DNA of 63,101 nt from Lysobacter spongiicola DSM 21749 (GTDB lineage Bacteria > Pseudomonadota > Gammaproteobacteria > Xanthomonadales > Xanthomonadaceae), in the NCBI RefSeq assembly GCF_900167055.1, contig NZ_FUXP01000016.1:1-63101 (forward strand), written 5' to 3'. Shown here piece by piece: positions 43,939 through 54,934 of this stretch; position 1 is the first letter of the stretch, and each line of letters begins with the position of its first letter. Below the pieces are notes generated by a model. That model searched no databases. It was not told the DNA's origin and worked only from the letters and a program-made list of their open reading frames with translations. Made by a program: the position numbers and the translations under genes.

Positions 43939-44808
43939 GTGGAGGAGCTGCATCTCGACACGGTATTCGGCCGCCTGGCCGGCTGGCGCATCCACCCGCG
44001 TGCCCATACGACCGATGGGCCGCGGGTGCTGGCGCTTCATGGCTGGCTGGACAACGCGGCCAGCTTCCTGCCGATCCAGCCGCACCTGCCGGGTGTCGAG
44101 CTGGTGGCGCTGGACATGCCCGGGCACGGTGCCAGCGCACACCTGCCGCTGGCGGCGGAATACACGGTGGTCAACATGGCCCGCGCCATCGTGGCGGCCG
44201 CCGACGCGCTGGGCTGGGACCGGTTCTCCATGCTTGGCCACTCACTTGGTGGCGCGGTCGCCAGCGTGGTCGCGGCGGCGTTGCCGCAGCGCATCGTCCG
44301 CCTGGCCCTGGTCGAATCGCTGGGTGCACTGGCCGAGGACGAGCAAAAGAGCGCGCGACACCTGCGCGAGGCCTTCGCGGCGGGCGAGCGTCGCCGCCGG
44401 CCCCTGCGCACCTTCGCCGACCCGGCCGAGGCGACGCGGGCGCGGGTGACGGCCGGCGGGATCGGTGAGGCGGCGGCTCGCCTCCTGGTGGAGCGGGGCA
44501 TCGCGCCGGCGCGCGGTGGCGATCGCCAGGGCGGGTTCACCTGGCGCAGCGATCCGCGGCTGACCCGCCCCACCGCGATCCGCATGAGCGAGGGCCAGAT
44601 CCGCGACCAGATCGCCGCGATCGAGTGCCCGGTGCAGGTGGTGTACGCCCGCCCGGCGCAAACCTATTTCCCGGAACCGGTCCGCCAGGCGCGCTTCGAT
44701 TGCCTTCGCGACGGCCGGCTGGCCGTGTTCGACGCCGGCCACCACCTGCACATGGAACAGCCGGAGCAGGTGGCGGCGGTGGTGGCGCCCTTCCTGCGCG
44801 GGGACTGA
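43939..44808 (+). CDS. Alpha/beta hydrolase
   Basis: 289 residues, cytosolic. HGWLDNAASF is the oxyanion loop, DMPGHGASAHLP follows, the nucleophile is the Ser in GHSLGGAVAS, and the late His lies in AGHHLHMEQPEQVA. It resembles the haloperoxidase/epoxide-hydrolase-like esterases often called MhpC or serine hydrolase-like protein; substrate unknown. The GTG start is 2 bases after the hemH stop. It is convergent with the YgjP-like gene; only 4 bases separate the stops. Confidence 0.88.
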   Translation: MEELHLDTVFGRLAGWRIHPRAHTTDGPRVLALHGWLDNAASFLPIQPHLPGVELVALDMPGHGASAHLPLAAEYTVVNMARAIVAAADALGWDRFSMLGHSLGGAVASVVAAALPQRIVRLALVESLGALAEDEQKSARHLREAFAAGERRRRPLRTFADPAEATRARVTAGGIGEAAARLLVERGIAPARGGDRQGGFTWRSDPRLTRPTAIRMSEGQIRDQIAAIECPVQVVYARPAQTYFPEPVRQARFDCLRDGRLAVFDAGHHLHMEQPEQVAAVVAPFLRGD

Positions 44809-44812
44809 GGCC

Positions 44813-45604
44813 TCAGGCAGCGCCAGGAGACTGCAACAGCGCCCGCAGCGTGCCCTTCAGCCGTCGGCCCTCGGCGCGGAAGTAGTCGCGCTCGGCACGC
44901 CACGCCGGGCAGCGATCCTCCACCGCCTCCCAGAACGCGGGGGAGTGGTCGTGGTGGAGCAGGTGGCAGAGCTCGTGGACCAGCACGTACTCGAAGGCGG
45001 CGGGACGAGCAAGCACCAGCGACAGGTCCAGCGCGACGGTGCCGTCTGGTGCCAGCGAGCCCCACTGCGAGGACATCGACTTGAAGCGGATCCGCCGGGG
45101 CGCGCGCGGCAGCCCCGGCAGGTAGCCGGGCAGCCAGCGGCCGACATCGGCCCGTGCCTGCGCTTCGTAGAAGTCGTGCAGCGCGCGGCTGATGGCCGCA
45201 GGACCCGCCTGCGCCGGCAAGCTCAGCAGCAGCTCGCCATCCTGATGTACGAGCCGGGTGAAACGGCCATGCGCCCATCGCAATGGCACCTCCACCCCGC
45301 GCAGCGGCAATGACGCGGTTTCGTTGCGCTGCAGCCCCGCCGGCATGTCGCGTTCGAGCCGGTCGAGCTGGCCGGCCAGCCACTCGCGATGCTCCCGCGC
45401 GAAACGTTCCGCGGTGGCGAGGCTGGCTCGCGCCGGCAGCGTGAGCCGTGCACCACGCTCGTCCACCGACAACTTGATGCGCCGTGCCCGCGGATCGCGG
45501 ACGCGCAGGACGCTGATGCGGCGCCCATCGGCCAAGACCAGATCAAAGATATCGCGCTGGATCGAGCGGGGCCGCGGAGCGAGCAGCCGGAACGGAGGAG
45601 ACAT
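44813..45604 (-). CDS. YgjP-like metallopeptidase domain protein (M48/SprT-like, DUF45)
   Basis: 263 residues. The C-terminal half has the zinc motif HELCHLLHHDHSPAFWEAVE, a HExxH variant in which the last His is kept and the third ligand His lies in HHDHS; KSMSSQWGSL and LDLSLVLAP-type strands precede it. This matches the YgjP/DUF45 family, related to SprT peptidases. E. coli YgjP has been reported to act on nucleotides, so the activity is uncertain. Lies between a convergent hydrolase and the NarL-type regulator gene, 10 bases after the regulator stop. Confidence 0.85.
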   Translation of the reverse strand: MSPPFRLLAPRPRSIQRDIFDLVLADGRRISVLRVRDPRARRIKLSVDERGARLTLPARASLATAERFAREHREWLAGQLDRLERDMPAGLQRNETASLPLRGVEVPLRWAHGRFTRLVHQDGELLLSLPAQAGPAAISRALHDFYEAQARADVGRWLPGYLPGLPRAPRRIRFKSMSSQWGSLAPDGTVALDLSLVLARPAAFEYVLVHELCHLLHHDHSPAFWEAVEDRCPAWRAERDYFRAEGRRLKGTLRALLQSPGAA

Positions 45605-45614
45605 GGGCGACAGC

Positions 45615-46283
45615 CTACTCGGCGTCCTCGGGATGGGCGGCGAGCGTGCCGGGGTCCAGTGCCAGGCGGCCGGCGATCAGCACGGCCTGGGTGCGATTGT
45701 TGGCGCCGAGCTTGCGCAGGATCGCGGTCACGTGTGCCTTGATGGTGGCCTCCGAGACGCCGAGTTCATAGGCGACCTGCTTGTTCAACAGCCCTTCGCC
45801 GAGCATCTGCAGGACCCGGAACTGCTGCGGGGTCAGGTCGCGCAGGCGTTGTGCAGCGTCATACTCGGCCGCGGCGGCGCCCGGCGCGCTGGTCGCCGCG
45901 TCCGGTGCCCAGCGGTCGCCGGCAAGTACGGTGCCGATCGCCTCGCCGAGCGTCGCCGCGTCGGCCGACTTGGGAATGAACCCGAAGGCGCCGTGGTCCA
46001 GTGCACGTCGCATCACCGCGGGTTCCTCGCGCGCCGACACCACCACGATGGGCAACTGCGGTTCCAGTGCACGCAGGTGCACCAGCGCGCTGAATCCCTG
46101 GGCACCCGGCATGTTGAGGTCGAGCAGCAACAGGTCGGCGTCGGCCTCGCGCTCCACCAGCGCATACAGGGCTTCGACGCTGTCGGCCTCGTGCAGGATG
46201 GCGCCCGGCAACACCTTCGCCACCACACCGCGCAGGGCTTCGCGGAACAGCGGGTGGTCGTCGGCAATCAGCAGGGTCGGCAT
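45615..46283 (-). CDS. NarL/LuxR-family response regulator (CrbR/ErdR-type)
   Basis: 222 residues: receiver domain (1-118) with acidic pair ADDH, phosphoacceptor Asp55 in LLLLDLNMPG, Thr/Ser region VVSARE and Lys in IPKSAD; then a linker and a LuxR-type HTH (LTPQQFRVLQMLGEGLLNKQVAYELGVSEATIKAHVTAIL, of which the core is LNKQVAYELGVSEATIKAHV). It lies 42 bases after acs on the same strand. In Shewanella, Vibrio and Pseudomonas a NarL-type regulator of this kind (CrbR, ErdR) activates acs. The kinase is not in the window. Confidence 0.9.
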   Translation of the reverse strand: MPTLLIADDHPLFREALRGVVAKVLPGAILHEADSVEALYALVEREADADLLLLDLNMPGAQGFSALVHLRALEPQLPIVVVSAREEPAVMRRALDHGAFGFIPKSADAATLGEAIGTVLAGDRWAPDAATSAPGAAAAEYDAAQRLRDLTPQQFRVLQMLGEGLLNKQVAYELGVSEATIKAHVTAILRKLGANNRTQAVLIAGRLALDPGTLAAHPEDAE

Positions 46284-46325
46284 GGGTGGGGGTGGGGCGC
46301 CCGTGGGATCGCCGGATTGGCGGGA

Positions 46326-48278
<1,953 letters not shown>

Positions 48279-48378
48279 GGCGCACTCCGGGGAAGTCGGT
48301 GGAACGGCAGCGCACGTGGCGCGCAGGTCCGAGTGTGCCGCATCGACCGCGGCCGCTGCAGTGAAAGCCGTTTAGACC

Positions 48379-48413
48379 TTGGTCGTACGGGCCGGGCGAG
48401 GGCGTACGACCAA
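48379..48413. promoter_or_regulatory. Inverted repeat operator between acs and the porin gene
   Basis: Perfect 11-base arms TTGGTCGTACG (48379-48389) and CGTACGACCAA (48403-48413), centre-to-centre 24 bases. Lies 101 bases before acs and 83 before the porin start. Probably bound by the NarL-type regulator encoded next to acs. Confidence 0.65.
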
Positions 48414-48495
48414 TGGCGAATGGTTGTGCAGCGCGATCTGCACGCAGGCTCCGGGCAGTCCGTGCAATCGGCATGGCATTTCGATGGGAGCAGAC

Positions 48496-49894
48496 ATGTC
48501 CACACGCATTGCATCGCAGGCTGGCCAGGCGGGGATGGGGAGGCGGCCACTCGCGGCGGCGCTGCTCGTCGTCCTGGGGCTGCCGGGTTTCGCCTTCGCC
48601 CAGACCGCGAAGGAAGCCGAGCTGGAGGCGCGGGTCGCACAACTGGAGCAGATGGTCCAGCAACTGGTCGCCGAGCAGAACCGGCAACAGGCCGTACCAC
48701 CGGCTTCCGTGGCTGCGCCGGGACCGGCCGCACCGGCAACGGCTGCGTCGCCGGCCATCCAGTCCACGCCGATCATGCCTGGCGCCAACCCGGGTACCCG
48801 CTTCAGCTACGGCGGCTTCATCAAGCTGGACTCGTCGATCACCCGGACCAACGACGGCGATCTCGCCGACGGTAGCGTCGGCCGTCTGTTCTACGTGCCC
48901 AAGACCATCCCGGTCGGGGGTGGCATGGCCAACGAGAGCGGCACCGATACCGACATGGGCGCGAACTTCTCGCGCTTCTGGTTCGGCGCCGACACCGAGC
49001 TCGACAGCGGCGACAAGCTCAAGGCCTACCTCGAGTTCGACCTGTTCGGCGGCGGATCGACCGCCTTCATCGGCAACGAGGTATCGACCAACACCTACGC
49101 GCCGACCCTGCGCCACGCCTACGTCAGCTGGAACAACTGGCTGGCCGGCCAGACCTGGTCCAACTTCCAGGACGTGGCGGCGCTGCCCGATGCCGTCGAC
49201 TTCCTCGGCCCCACCGAGGGCACGGTGTTCGTACGCCAGGCCCAGGTGCGCTACACCAGCGGGCCGTGGTCGTTCTCGATGGAGAACCCGCAGACGGTCT
49301 ACACGCCCTACCAGGGCAACATGGCACAGGTATCGGGTGACGACGGCGCGGTTCCCGACATCACCGCCCGCTACACCGCGAAGGGCGACTGGGGCCATTT
49401 CGGCATCGCCGGCCTCGCCCGCCAGCTCAAGTACCAGAACGGCCCGCTGGGCATCAGTGAGAGCGGCACCGGCCTCGGCGCCAGCGTCTCGGGCAAGTTC
49501 AACATTGGCGCCAACGACGACTTCCGCTACATGGTCACGGCAGGCAGCGGCATCGGGCGCTACGTCGGCCTGGCATTGAACAACGATGCCGTGCTGGATG
49601 CCGAGGGCGGCCTGGAGAACATCGACCTCGTCGCCGGCTTCGGGCTGGCGACACGTGTTCGGCCCGCAGCTGCGCGGCAACCTGTTCTATTCGATGGCCG
49701 AGTACGACAACCCGGTCGAGTACACGGGGCTGGGCATCACCCGCTCCGCTTCGTCCGCCCACGCCAACCTGATCTATACGGTCCTGCCCAAGCTGGAAGT
49801 GGGCGCCGAGCTGATCTGGGGCAAGCGTGAACTCGAGACCGGCGATTCGGGCGAGATCAACCGCCTGCAGACCCACGTCAAGTACAGCTTCTAA
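48496..49894 (+). pseudogene. DcaP-like trimeric porin, one-base frameshift
   Basis: About 465 residues when read through one shift. Signal peptide (cut near AFAQ), a short coiled coil (KEAELEARVAQLEQMVQQL) as in DcaP porins, then a barrel with FSYGGFIKLDSSITR, GADTELDSGDKLKAYLEFD in part and NNWLAGQTWSNFQD. The frame breaks at GGG (49642-49644): removing one G gives GFGWRHVFGPQLRGNLFYS and the barrel ends THVKYSF. DcaP porins take up dicarboxylates and related acids. Start set by GGGAG before ATG 48496. The next gene, a transporter, follows 12 bases later. Confidence 0.85.
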
Positions 49895-49906
49895 GGGGAC
49901 ACACGC

Positions 49907-51573
49907 ATGTCGACCGTCGCTTCCGCCGCCGCCCCCGGGCCCGCGGCACCGCTCACCCAGAGCCACAAGAAGGTCATCCTGGCGTCCAGCCTGGGGACCG
50001 TGTTCGAGTGGTACGACTTCTACCTCTACGGTTCCCTCGCCGCGATCATCGCCGCGCAGTTCTTCAGCGGCGTCAACGAGACCACCGGCTTCATCTTTGC
50101 GCTGCTGGCGTTCGCCGCGGGCTTCGCGGTGCGGCCCTTCGGCGCGATCGTGTTCGGCCGCATCGGCGACATGATCGGGCGCAAGTACACCTTCCTGGTC
50201 ACCATCGTGATCATGGGCATCTCGACCTTCCTGGTCGGCATCCTGCCCAGTTATGCGAGCGTCGGCATCGCCGCCCCGATCATCCTGATCGTGCTGCGGT
50301 TGCTGCAGGGCCTGGCGCTGGGCGGTGAGTACGGTGGCGCGGCGACCTATGTCGCCGAACACGCCCCCAACGGCAAACGCGGCCTGTACACCAGTTTCTC
50401 CAGACCACGGCCACCGTCGGCCTGCTGCTCTCGCTGGTGGTGATCCTCGGCGTGCGCACGGTGGTGGGTACGGAGGCATTCGCCGAGTGGGGCTGGCGCA
50501 TCCCGTTCCTGCTGTCGATCGTGCTGTTGGGCGTGTCGGTCTGGATTCGCATGCAGCTGTCGGAATCGCCGCTGTTCCAGGAGATGAAGAGCCAGGGCAA
50601 GTTGTCGAAGGCGCCGATCACCGAGAGCTTCTTTTCCCGCAACGGCCGCATCGTGCTGCTCGCGCTGCTGGGCGCCACCGCCGGCCAGGCGGTCGTCTGG
50701 TATGCCGGGCAGTTCTACGCGATGTACTTCCTGACCCAGTCGCTGAAGGTGGACGCCACCACCACCTGGCTGCTGATCGGCGGCGCACTGATGATCGGCA
50801 CCCCGTTCTTCGTGTTCTTCGGCTGGCTGTCGGACAAGATCGGGCGCAAGAAGATCGTCATGGCCGGTTGCCTGATCGCGGCGCTGACCTACTTCCCGCT
50901 GTTCAAGGGCCTGACCCATTTCGCCAACCCGGCCATCGCCGAGGCCAGCGAGCGTGCGCCGGCCGTGGTCGTCGCCGACCCCGATACCTGCAGCTTCCAG
51001 TTCGACCCGGTCGGGAAGAAGCAGTTCACCAGCTCCTGCGACATCGCCACCGCGGCGCTGGCCAAGGCGGGCGTGCCTTACACGGTGGAGGAAGCGCCGG
51101 CCGGCACCGTGGCGACGGTGCGCATCGGGGACGCCGAAATCCAGAGCTACGAGGCCACCGGCCTTGCGACGGCCGAGGTCAAGGAGAGGACGGGCGAATT
51201 CACCACCGGTTTGATGCCGGTGCTGGACGAGGCCGGCTACCCCCGCACCGCGGACGATGCGCGGATCAACAAGCCGATGGTGCTGCTGATCCTGACCATC
51301 CTGGTGCTCTACGTGACCATGGTCTACGGACCGATCGCGGCGTGGCTGGTCGAACTGTTCCCGACCAAGATCCGCTACACCTCCATGTCGCTGCCGTACC
51401 ACATCGGCAACGGCTGGTTCGGTGGGTTCCTGCCGACGATCTCGTTCGCACTCGTGGCGGCCACCGGCAACATCTACTACGGCCTGTGGTATCCGATCGC
51501 CATTGCGCTGATGACCTTCGTGGTCGGGTCGCTGTTCCTGCGCGAGACCTACAAGGTGGACATCACCCAGTAG
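49907..51573 (+). pseudogene. MHS-family MFS transporter (metabolite:H+ symporter), one-base frameshift
   Basis: About 555 residues when read through one shift. First frame: SSLGTVFEWYDFYLYGSLA, the classical MHS start, RPFGAIVFGRIGDMIGRKYT, and RLLQGLALGGEYGGAATY. The break is at TTTCTCC (50396-50402), where one base is missing between YTSF and QTTATVGLLLSL. The second frame is intact to the stop. A long periplasmic insert (about 120 residues between helices 8 and 9, with two Cys) is unusual for ProP-like symporters. Paired with the porin, 12 bases upstream with AAGGGGA site, and facing acs: probable uptake of acetate or another short carboxylate. Confidence 0.85.
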
Positions 51574-51594
51574 CGGCGGTTCGGCCACCGCGCC

Positions 51595-51631
51595 ATGCGA
51601 CAACGCCGGCCCCGTGCCGGCGTTGTCGCAT
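51595..51631 (+). terminator. Strong hairpin after the MHS transporter
   Basis: A perfect 16-bp stem, ATGCGACAACGCCGGC paired with GCCGGCGTTGTCGCAT, loop CCCGT, 21 bases past the stop. No T tract follows, so it may also be an mRNA-stabilising 3' end. Confidence 0.65.
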
Positions 51632-51694
51632 CCGCCATCACCCGCTCTTGCCTTCGGGCGGGCTAACTAGACGGGGTATCCCTGTCCAGGACCC

Positions 51695-52291
51695 ATGATG
51701 GAAACCGATTTTCGCGTGTTCGAGTGGGACCGGCTGCTGGTCGGACTGCCGCCCAAGCTGTACTTCCTGGAGATCGGCCTGAAGGCAGTGGTGGTGTTCG
51801 CCATCCTGCTGACCGTGATGCGGCTGATCGGGAAGCGTGGGCAGCAGGACCTGAGCCCGATGCAGCAGATGCTGATGATCGCGCTGGGTTCCGCCGCCGG
51901 CGATGCGCTGCTGTACCCCACGGTGCCACTGGCGTATGCGGCGGTGATCCTGATCGGCATCACACTGCTGAACGTCGGGCTGGAGGTGGCGGCGGGCCGC
52001 TGGCGGCACGTACGCAATTACGTCGAGTCCGAGCCCAGGGTGCTGGTTCGCGACGGAGTGGTGGATTACGACGCCCTGAAGAAAGAGCGCACCACCCGGC
52101 GCGAACTCTACGCGGAGTTGCGAATGAAGGGCGCTCGTTCGCTGGAGCAGGTGCAGTGCGCCATCCTGGAGGTCACCGGCGATATCAGCGTCTTCCTCAA
52201 CGAGCGCCAGCCGCTGCGCGAGGACCTGTTGGACTACCTGCTCGAACCGGACCAGTACTCGGCCCCCCAGACGGACCGGGAGTTCGGCTAG
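51695..52291 (+). CDS. DUF421 (YetF-like) membrane protein
   Basis: 198 residues: three N-terminal membrane helices (EIGLKAVVVFAILLTVMRLIGKRG, in core VVFAILLTVMRLIGKRG), then a soluble domain with RNYVESEPRVLVRDGVVDYDALKKERTT and ending ITGDISVFLNE-type residues (VTGDISVFLNERQP). This matches the DUF421/YetF family, whose members are widespread and functionally unclear. ATG at 51695 or three bases later. No partners; the EF-hand gene is convergent 36 bases away. Confidence 0.85.
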   Translation: MMETDFRVFEWDRLLVGLPPKLYFLEIGLKAVVVFAILLTVMRLIGKRGQQDLSPMQQMLMIALGSAAGDALLYPTVPLAYAAVILIGITLLNVGLEVAAGRWRHVRNYVESEPRVLVRDGVVDYDALKKERTTRRELYAELRMKGARSLEQVQCAILEVTGDISVFLNERQPLREDLLDYLLEPDQYSAPQTDREFG

Positions 52292-52327
52292 GCCGGCAGT
52301 ATCACTGCGCGTTGGCTGCTGCGGGGG

Positions 52328-52696
52328 CTATTGGGGCGGGGCGGAGAGTTCGGCCGCATCCAGCCGACCGTCGCCATTGACGTCCTGGCGCTTGAACGCG
52401 CGCGTCAGCGATTCCCGGTGTGCGGCGCGGGTCACCGGCCTGCCACGGCCGCCGGGCAGCTCGTGGGATTCGAGCAGACCGTCCCGGTTCGCATCCATGC
52501 GTTCGAATGCGTATCCCATCCAGTCCAGGTATTCGGACAGCGAGACTGCTCCGTCTCCATCGGTGTCCATGCGCTCCAGGTAGCCCGTGGGCGCCGAGAC
52601 CTGGGCGGGCACCGGCATCTGCCAGAAGGTCGCGACCGCGAGCAAAAGGAAACCCGCACCAGAGGGCGCGGGTTTCAGGAGGAGCAAGTTCGGCAC
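52328..52696 (-). CDS. EF-hand calcium-binding protein, exported
   Basis: 122 residues if the GTG at 52696 is used. A hydrophobic stretch (GAGFLLLAVATFW) and Ala-x-Ala-like site (QVSA) look like a signal peptide. Three EF-hand loops follow: DTDGDGAVSLSE, DANRDGLLESHE and DVNGDGRLDAAE, all with the Asp/Asn at 1, 3, 5 and Glu at 12 that bind Ca2+. Periplasmic EF-hand proteins are common in this lineage; role unknown. Start is uncertain: the stem of the desaturase terminator lies inside its first codons. Stop lies 36 bases from the convergent DUF421 gene. Confidence 0.75.
   Translation of the reverse strand: MPNLLLLKPAPSGAGFLLLAVATFWQMPVPAQVSAPTGYLERMDTDGDGAVSLSEYLDWMGYAFERMDANRDGLLESHELPGGRGRPVTRAAHRESLTRAFKRQDVNGDGRLDAAELSAPPQ
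52651..52676 (-). terminator. Intrinsic terminator of the desaturase gene
   Basis: Reverse strand: stem AAACCCGC/GCGGGTTT with a 10-base loop, followed by CCTTTT. It begins 32 bases past the desaturase stop and lies within the first codons of the EF-hand gene. Confidence 0.7.
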
Positions 52697-52707
52697 GGCC
52701 GTCCTCG

Positions 52708-53892
52708 TCAGCTGCGCGCCGGCACCAGCGCGTAGCCCTTGAGGCGCTCGGAGAACTGCTGCAGCGACTGGATGCCGCTGGCTTCGGCCTCGGCACACCA
52801 TGCGTGCAGCTTCTTCAGCGTGGTCTGGGCGTCGTTGGAACGGTCGTCCAGTACCTGTTGCAGCCGCTGCCGGTACTCGGCCAGGGTCGCCATGCGCGGA
52901 CGCTCGTCCAGCCACGCCTGCAGGCGTGCGCGCTTGTCTTCGTCCAGCCAGCGGCCACCATCGGCCAACCCCTTGCGAAGCTTCCGCGGCAGCCGCGCGC
53001 GGCTCTCGTGCAGGGTCGGCAGCGTCACCTTGCGGTAGTAGTCGGTCATCGCCTGGAAGCGGATGGCCAGCAGCGCCCGCAGTGTTTCGCCGTCGGGCAT
53101 GGCGATGTTCGGCCGCACGTCCAGCGTCGGTGCCACGCGCAGCACCTTGGCCAGGCCGACGGCTTGCAACAGCTTCAACGTGGTCCAGCCGATGTCGAAC
53201 TCGAACTTGCGCAGCGAGAACTTCGCCGAGCTCGGGAACGCGTGGTGGTTGTTGTGCAGCTCCTCGCCGCCGATCCACACCGCCCAGGGGGTCAGGTTGG
53301 TGGCGGTATCGGTGGTCTCGAAATTGCGGTAGCCCCACCAGTGGCCCAGGCCGTTCACCACGCCGGCGGCCCAGAACGGGATCCAGGCCATCTGGATGGC
53401 CCACACCGCGATGCCAGCGGCCCCGAACAGGGCGAAGCTGATGAACAGCAGCAGGGTCGGGCCCAGCGTGGCGTGCGGGGTGTAGACCTTGCGCTCGATC
53501 CAGTCGTCCGGGCAGCCCTTGCCGTACTTCTCGATCGACTCGCGGTCATTGCGGGCTTCGCGGTACAGCTCCACGCCGCGCCAGAACACGGTCCTGATGC
53601 CCTTCACCTGCGGGCTGTGCGGATCCTCTTCGGTCTCGCACTTGGCGTGGTGCTTGCGGTGGATGGCGGCCCATTCGCGGGTGATCATCGAGGTGGTCAG
53701 CCACGTCCAGAAGCGGAAGAAATGGGCGAGCACGGGATGGAAATCGACCGCACGGTGCGCCTGGCTGCGATGCAGGTACAGGGTCACCGAAAAGATGGTG
53801 AGCTGGGTGGCGACCAGCAGGTAGATCAGCAGGGTGCCGAAACTGGCCTGGAACAGGCCGCCGGCGAGGAAATCGAGCAGGGAAGCGGGCAT
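52708..53892 (-). CDS. Membrane fatty acid desaturase (acyl-lipid/acyl-CoA delta-9 type)
   Basis: 394 residues with four membrane helices and the three His boxes that bind the diiron centre: HRSQAH after the second helix, HRKHHAKCE, and ELHNNHHAFP. This is the stearoyl-CoA desaturase-like family (as DesA/DesB in pseudomonads), which introduces a cis double bond into membrane lipids. A C-terminal extension of about 110 residues is mostly helical and charged. Start ATG 53892 precedes MPASLLDFLAGG; further upstream sequence is not conserved in kind. Divergent from mutM with 181 bases between. Confidence 0.93.
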   Translation of the reverse strand: MPASLLDFLAGGLFQASFGTLLIYLLVATQLTIFSVTLYLHRSQAHRAVDFHPVLAHFFRFWTWLTTSMITREWAAIHRKHHAKCETEEDPHSPQVKGIRTVFWRGVELYREARNDRESIEKYGKGCPDDWIERKVYTPHATLGPTLLLFISFALFGAAGIAVWAIQMAWIPFWAAGVVNGLGHWWGYRNFETTDTATNLTPWAVWIGGEELHNNHHAFPSSAKFSLRKFEFDIGWTTLKLLQAVGLAKVLRVAPTLDVRPNIAMPDGETLRALLAIRFQAMTDYYRKVTLPTLHESRARLPRKLRKGLADGGRWLDEDKRARLQAWLDERPRMATLAEYRQRLQQVLDDRSNDAQTTLKKLHAWCAEAEASGIQSLQQFSERLKGYALVPARS

Positions 53893-54073
53893 TGCGGAGG
53901 ACTCCGGGGAACGGTGGAACCGGCGATGGCAGGTCCCACCGCCATGATGCCACCGTACGGGGGGTGCTGTGTGGGTATGGTCAAGTTCCGTGACAGGGTC
54001 GTTCAGGCACCGGCGACCGGCGTCGTGATTCCACCGCCCGGGACGCTTCCGGGGGCGGCTAAGCTGTCGGCCC

Positions 54074-54886
54074 ATGCCTGAATTGCCCGAAGTCGAAACC
54101 ACCCGCCGTGGACTCGCTCCCCATCTCGAGCGCCGCCGTGTGCTCGGCGCGACCCTGCGCCGGGACACGCTGCGCTGGCCGATAGCACCGGAGATCAGTG
54201 ATCTCCTGCCCGGCCAACGGATCGAAGCGGTGCGGCGACGTGCCAAGTACCTCCTGCTCGACACGCAGCCCGGCAGCGTCCTGCTGCACCTGGGCATGTC
54301 GGGCAGCCTGCGGGTCTTGCCGGAAGCGCTGCCGCCCCGCACGCACGACCACGTCGACCTGTTGCTCGAAGGCGGCCACGTGCTGCGGTTCAACGACCCC
54401 CGGCGCTTCGGCTGCGTGCTGTGGCAGCCGGCGGGCGAGGTACATCCGCTGCTGGCGGGGCTGGGGCCCGAGCCGCTGTCGGAGTACTTCCACGGCCGCC
54501 ACCTGCACCTGCTGTCACGGGGGCGCACGGCGCCGGTGAAGAATTTCCTGATGGACCAGGCCGTGGTGGTCGGTGTGGGCAACATCTATGCCGCCGAAGC
54601 CCTGCACGCCGCCGGCATCTCGCCGTTGCGGCCCGCTGGCCGGGTATCGCTGTCGAGGTACGAACGCCTGGCGGGCGAGGTCAGGCGGGTCCTGGACCAT
54701 GCCATCACCCGCGGCGGCACGACCTTGCGCGACTTCATCAGCCCGGACGGCGCGCCGGGCTATTTCGAGCAGGAGCTTGCGGTGTACGGCCGCGGCGGCG
54801 AACCCTGCCGCCGTTGCGGCCGCCCGTTGAAGGAGGCGAAGATCGGGCAGCGCGCCAGTGTCTGGTGCGGAGGCTGCCAGCGGTAG
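54074..54886 (+). CDS. mutM: Formamidopyrimidine-DNA glycosylase MutM (Fpg)
   Basis: 270 residues. The N-terminal Pro2-Glu3 of [12 protein letters not shown] are the catalytic nucleophile and acid; the helix-two-turn-helix [18 protein letters not shown] and the zinc finger with Cys pairs CRRC and CGGC (in the last 30 residues) bind the lesion. It excises 8-oxoguanine and formamidopyrimidines and cuts the strand. Length equals E. coli Fpg (269). It is followed by the sigma factor gene 48 bases on. Confidence 0.98.
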   Translation: MPELPEVETTRRGLAPHLERRRVLGATLRRDTLRWPIAPEISDLLPGQRIEAVRRRAKYLLLDTQPGSVLLHLGMSGSLRVLPEALPPRTHDHVDLLLEGGHVLRFNDPRRFGCVLWQPAGEVHPLLAGLGPEPLSEYFHGRHLHLLSRGRTAPVKNFLMDQAVVVGVGNIYAAEALHAAGISPLRPAGRVSLSRYERLAGEVRRVLDHAITRGGTTLRDFISPDGAPGYFEQELAVYGRGGEPCRRCGRPLKEAKIGQRASVWCGGCQR

Positions 54887-54934
54887 CGCCGCCTTGCCCC
54901 CGCGCTGGAAGCGCTATAGTCCACGGCGATTGCC

